A stretch of DNA of 6,627 nucleotides from Polaromonas sp. (GTDB taxonomy: Bacteria > Pseudomonadota > Gammaproteobacteria > Burkholderiales > Burkholderiaceae_C), in assembly GCA_013205645.1 (NCBI GenBank), contig JABMMH010000426.1, positions 1 through 6,627 on the forward strand, written 5' to 3'. A program made the position numbers and the translations under genes. Positions 5,395 to 6,627 of the stretch are shown here, piece by piece. Each line of letters begins with the position of its first letter. Within the stretch, counting starts at the first letter, position 1. The notes beneath the pieces are model-generated. The model was not told the DNA's origin. It did no database searches and was given only the letters and a program-made list of their open reading frames with translations.

Positions 5395-6378
5395 ATGAAA
5401 AAATCACTGCTCACCTTCGTCGCGGTCGCCGCGCTCACCGCCGTCACTGGCGCGGCCCTGGCCCAAAATGTCTACCCCTCTAAACCTGTGCGCTTGGTGG
5501 TTGGCTTTGCCGCCGGCGGACCCACCGACGTCATTGCACGCGTGCTGGCACGAGATATGTCGATCACCTTGGGGCAAAGCGTCATCGTCGACAACAAGGC
5601 CGGTGCCAGTTCGATGATCGGCACCCGCGAAGTACGCAACGCACCGGCTGACGGCTACACATTGCTGTTTTCGTCGCTGGGCATGAACGTCAATCCAATC
5701 CTGTTCGGCGAGTTGGCAGGCTACAACCCGAAGACAGACTTCGCCCCGATCTCCAACGCAGCCAACTTGCCACTGGTGGCGGTCAGCGCGTATGACTCTC
5801 CGATCAAAAGCATGACGGAGCTTCTCAAACTAGCCCGTAGCAAACCTGAAGCTGTGACATTCGCCTCATCCGGAACCGGCGGCTCGGGCCACTTGGCCTC
5901 AGAACTGCTGGCAACGCAAGCCAAAGCCAAAATGCTGCATGTGCCTTACAAAGGCAATGGCCCGGCACTGCTTGAAGTGATGGCTGGCCGGGTTGACTAC
6001 ATGTTTTATCCAGTCATCGGCATTGCTGAAAACGTGGCCTCTAAACGCTTGCAAATCTTGGCTGTTGGCACGGCCAAACGCATGCCGCAATTCCCCAACG
6101 TGCCAACCATGTCTGAAGTCGGCTTTCCAGGTTTTGAAGAAACCGCACCCTGGGTTGGCATGCTGGCGCCTGCCAAAACACCACCGGCCATCATCAATAA
6201 GTTGCATGACGCCATGAGCAAGGCCTTGGCCAAACCAGACGTCAGAGCACAACTTGAAAAGTTGGGCGCCGTCATCGTCGGCGACACACCGACTGAATTT
6301 GCCGCCTTCCTGAAGCGCGACCACGAACGTTGGGCCGCGGTGATCAAGGCTGCCGACATCAAGCCAGAAGCCAACTAA
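5395..6378 (+). CDS. Bug-family tripartite tricarboxylate transporter (TctC-like) periplasmic receptor
   Basis: With ATG at 5395 the protein is 327 aa, normal for the family. I preferred this start because AAGAGA (5385-5390) precedes it and the product then starts MKKSLLTFVAV, a clean Sec signal peptide with probable cleavage at ALA|QN (after residue 23). An upstream in-frame TTG at 5326 would bury the signal. The mature N-terminus YPSKPVRLVVGFAAGGPTD is the Bug signature. GTREVRNAPADGYTLLF, VPYKGNGPAL and GFEETAPWVGMLAPAKTP are further conserved blocks of the PF03401 Venus-flytrap fold. Bug proteins bind small carboxylates in the periplasm, usually through water-bridged contacts with the ligand carboxylate, and feed TctAB-type carriers or act in sensing. 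No TctA or TctB gene is in the window, so it may be an orphan receptor using carriers encoded elsewhere. Its place among the enzymes implies that the pathway substrate carries a carboxylate. Confidence 0.95.
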   Translation: MKKSLLTFVAVAALTAVTGAALAQNVYPSKPVRLVVGFAAGGPTDVIARVLARDMSITLGQSVIVDNKAGASSMIGTREVRNAPADGYTLLFSSLGMNVNPILFGELAGYNPKTDFAPISNAANLPLVAVSAYDSPIKSMTELLKLARSKPEAVTFASSGTGGSGHLASELLATQAKAKMLHVPYKGNGPALLEVMAGRVDYMFYPVIGIAENVASKRLQILAVGTAKRMPQFPNVPTMSEVGFPGFEETAPWVGMLAPAKTPPAIINKLHDAMSKALAKPDVRAQLEKLGAVIVGDTPTEFAAFLKRDHERWAAVIKAADIKPEAN

Positions 6379-6390
6379 CTCATTGCTGCC

Positions 6391-6394
6391 GGAG
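6391..6394 (+). promoter_or_regulatory. Ribosome binding site deciding the GTG start of the hydroxy-acid dehydrogenase
   Basis: GGAG lies 5 nt before GTG 6400-6402. The frame opened by this GTG immediately encodes the expected family N-terminus, and the next in-frame ATG is about 55 codons inside the domain. This supports non-ATG initiation. Confidence 0.7.
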
Positions 6395-6399
6395 TCACT

Positions 6400-6627
6400 G
6401 TGTCAACCGCATCCAAAGCCTTTTCCATTGAAGACCTGCGCAGCGCAGCACGTCATCGACTGCCGCAAGCCATCTTCGACTTCTTCGACGGTGGGGCTGA
6501 AGATGAGTTGACGCTCGATGACAACCAAGCCGCCTTTCGGCGCCTTCGGCTATTGCCCAAAGTGTTGATGGACGTGTCTCAAGTGAAGACCGACGTTCAG
6601 TTGCTGGGCAACGCCGCCGCCCTGCCC
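6400..6627 (+). CDS. FMN-dependent alpha-hydroxy-acid dehydrogenase/oxidase, N-terminal fragment
   Basis: The open frame runs from GTG 6400 to the window edge (76 codons) with no stop. It reads FSIEDLRSAARHRLPQAIFD and then FFDGGAEDELTLDDNQAAF, followed by RLRLLPKVLMDVS. This is the conserved N-terminus of the glycolate oxidase, lactate dehydrogenase (LldD) and mandelate dehydrogenase (MdlB) family. These TIM-barrel flavoproteins oxidise 2-hydroxy acids to 2-oxo acids. Phe28 stands where spinach glycolate oxidase has Tyr24, a residue that contacts the substrate carboxylate. The catalytic His/Arg and the FMN Lys lie beyond the edge. The start has GGAG 5 nt upstream and lies 21 nt after the Bug receptor stop, so co-transcription is likely. 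The enzyme could supply a 2-oxo acid to the FAH-type enzyme or act on the transported substrate. About four fifths of the gene is missing, so the substrate class is open. Confidence 0.9.
   Translation, partial: MSTASKAFSIEDLRSAARHRLPQAIFDFFDGGAEDELTLDDNQAAFRRLRLLPKVLMDVSQVKTDVQLLGNAAALP

Noticed and set aside
4883..5407. Open frame of 174 codons antisense to the FAH gene end and the following gap
   Set aside because: It lies almost wholly opposite a well-supported enzyme gene and shows no domain signature. It also covers the receptor gene's ribosome binding site, so it is judged a shadow.

Overview
The window looks like part of a betaproteobacterial chromosome, most likely order Burkholderiales. 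The reasons are moderately GC-rich coding DNA, a Bug-type (TctC-like) periplasmic solute receptor beside catabolic genes, and a CrgA-like LysR regulator transcribed away from the catabolic operon it probably controls. The genus cannot be fixed from sequence alone.

Layout, left to right. At 1-162 (+) is the C-terminal end of a succinate-semialdehyde-type aldehyde dehydrogenase. It converges on a small glycine-zipper outer-membrane lipoprotein gene (196-657, -), with an 8-bp inverted repeat between the two. A LysR-type regulator (789-1697, -) comes next. A 127-bp divergent intergenic region (1698-1824) holds an AT-rich -10-like element and a palindromic LysR-box-like site. From 1825 to the right edge six genes run on the + strand: an NTF2/SnoaL-like protein, a maleylacetate-reductase-like member of the Fe-ADH superfamily, a TauD/TfdA-type 2-oxoglutarate dioxygenase, a fumarylacetoacetate-hydrolase (FAH) superfamily enzyme, a Bug-type receptor with a signal peptide, and the N-terminus of an FMN-dependent alpha-hydroxy-acid dehydrogenase cut by the window edge. 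Two pairs (SnoaL/MAR-like and dioxygenase/FAH) share 4-bp ATGA overlaps. The other gaps are 45, 92 and 21 nt, which is consistent with one operon.

Working model (inference): the Bug protein binds a carboxylate in the periplasm. In the cytoplasm the dioxygenase, the hydroxy-acid dehydrogenase, the FAH enzyme and the MAR-like reductase carry out successive oxidation, C-C cleavage or decarboxylation, and reduction steps, while the SnoaL-like protein acts as a small isomerase, dehydratase or accessory protein. The LysR protein probably senses the substrate or an intermediate. The substrate is unknown. The enzyme set does not match a textbook pathway that I recognise, and no ring-cleavage dioxygenase is visible. 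No tRNA, rRNA, CRISPR array, insertion sequence or phage gene was seen. No stretch above 300 bases lacks a gene.
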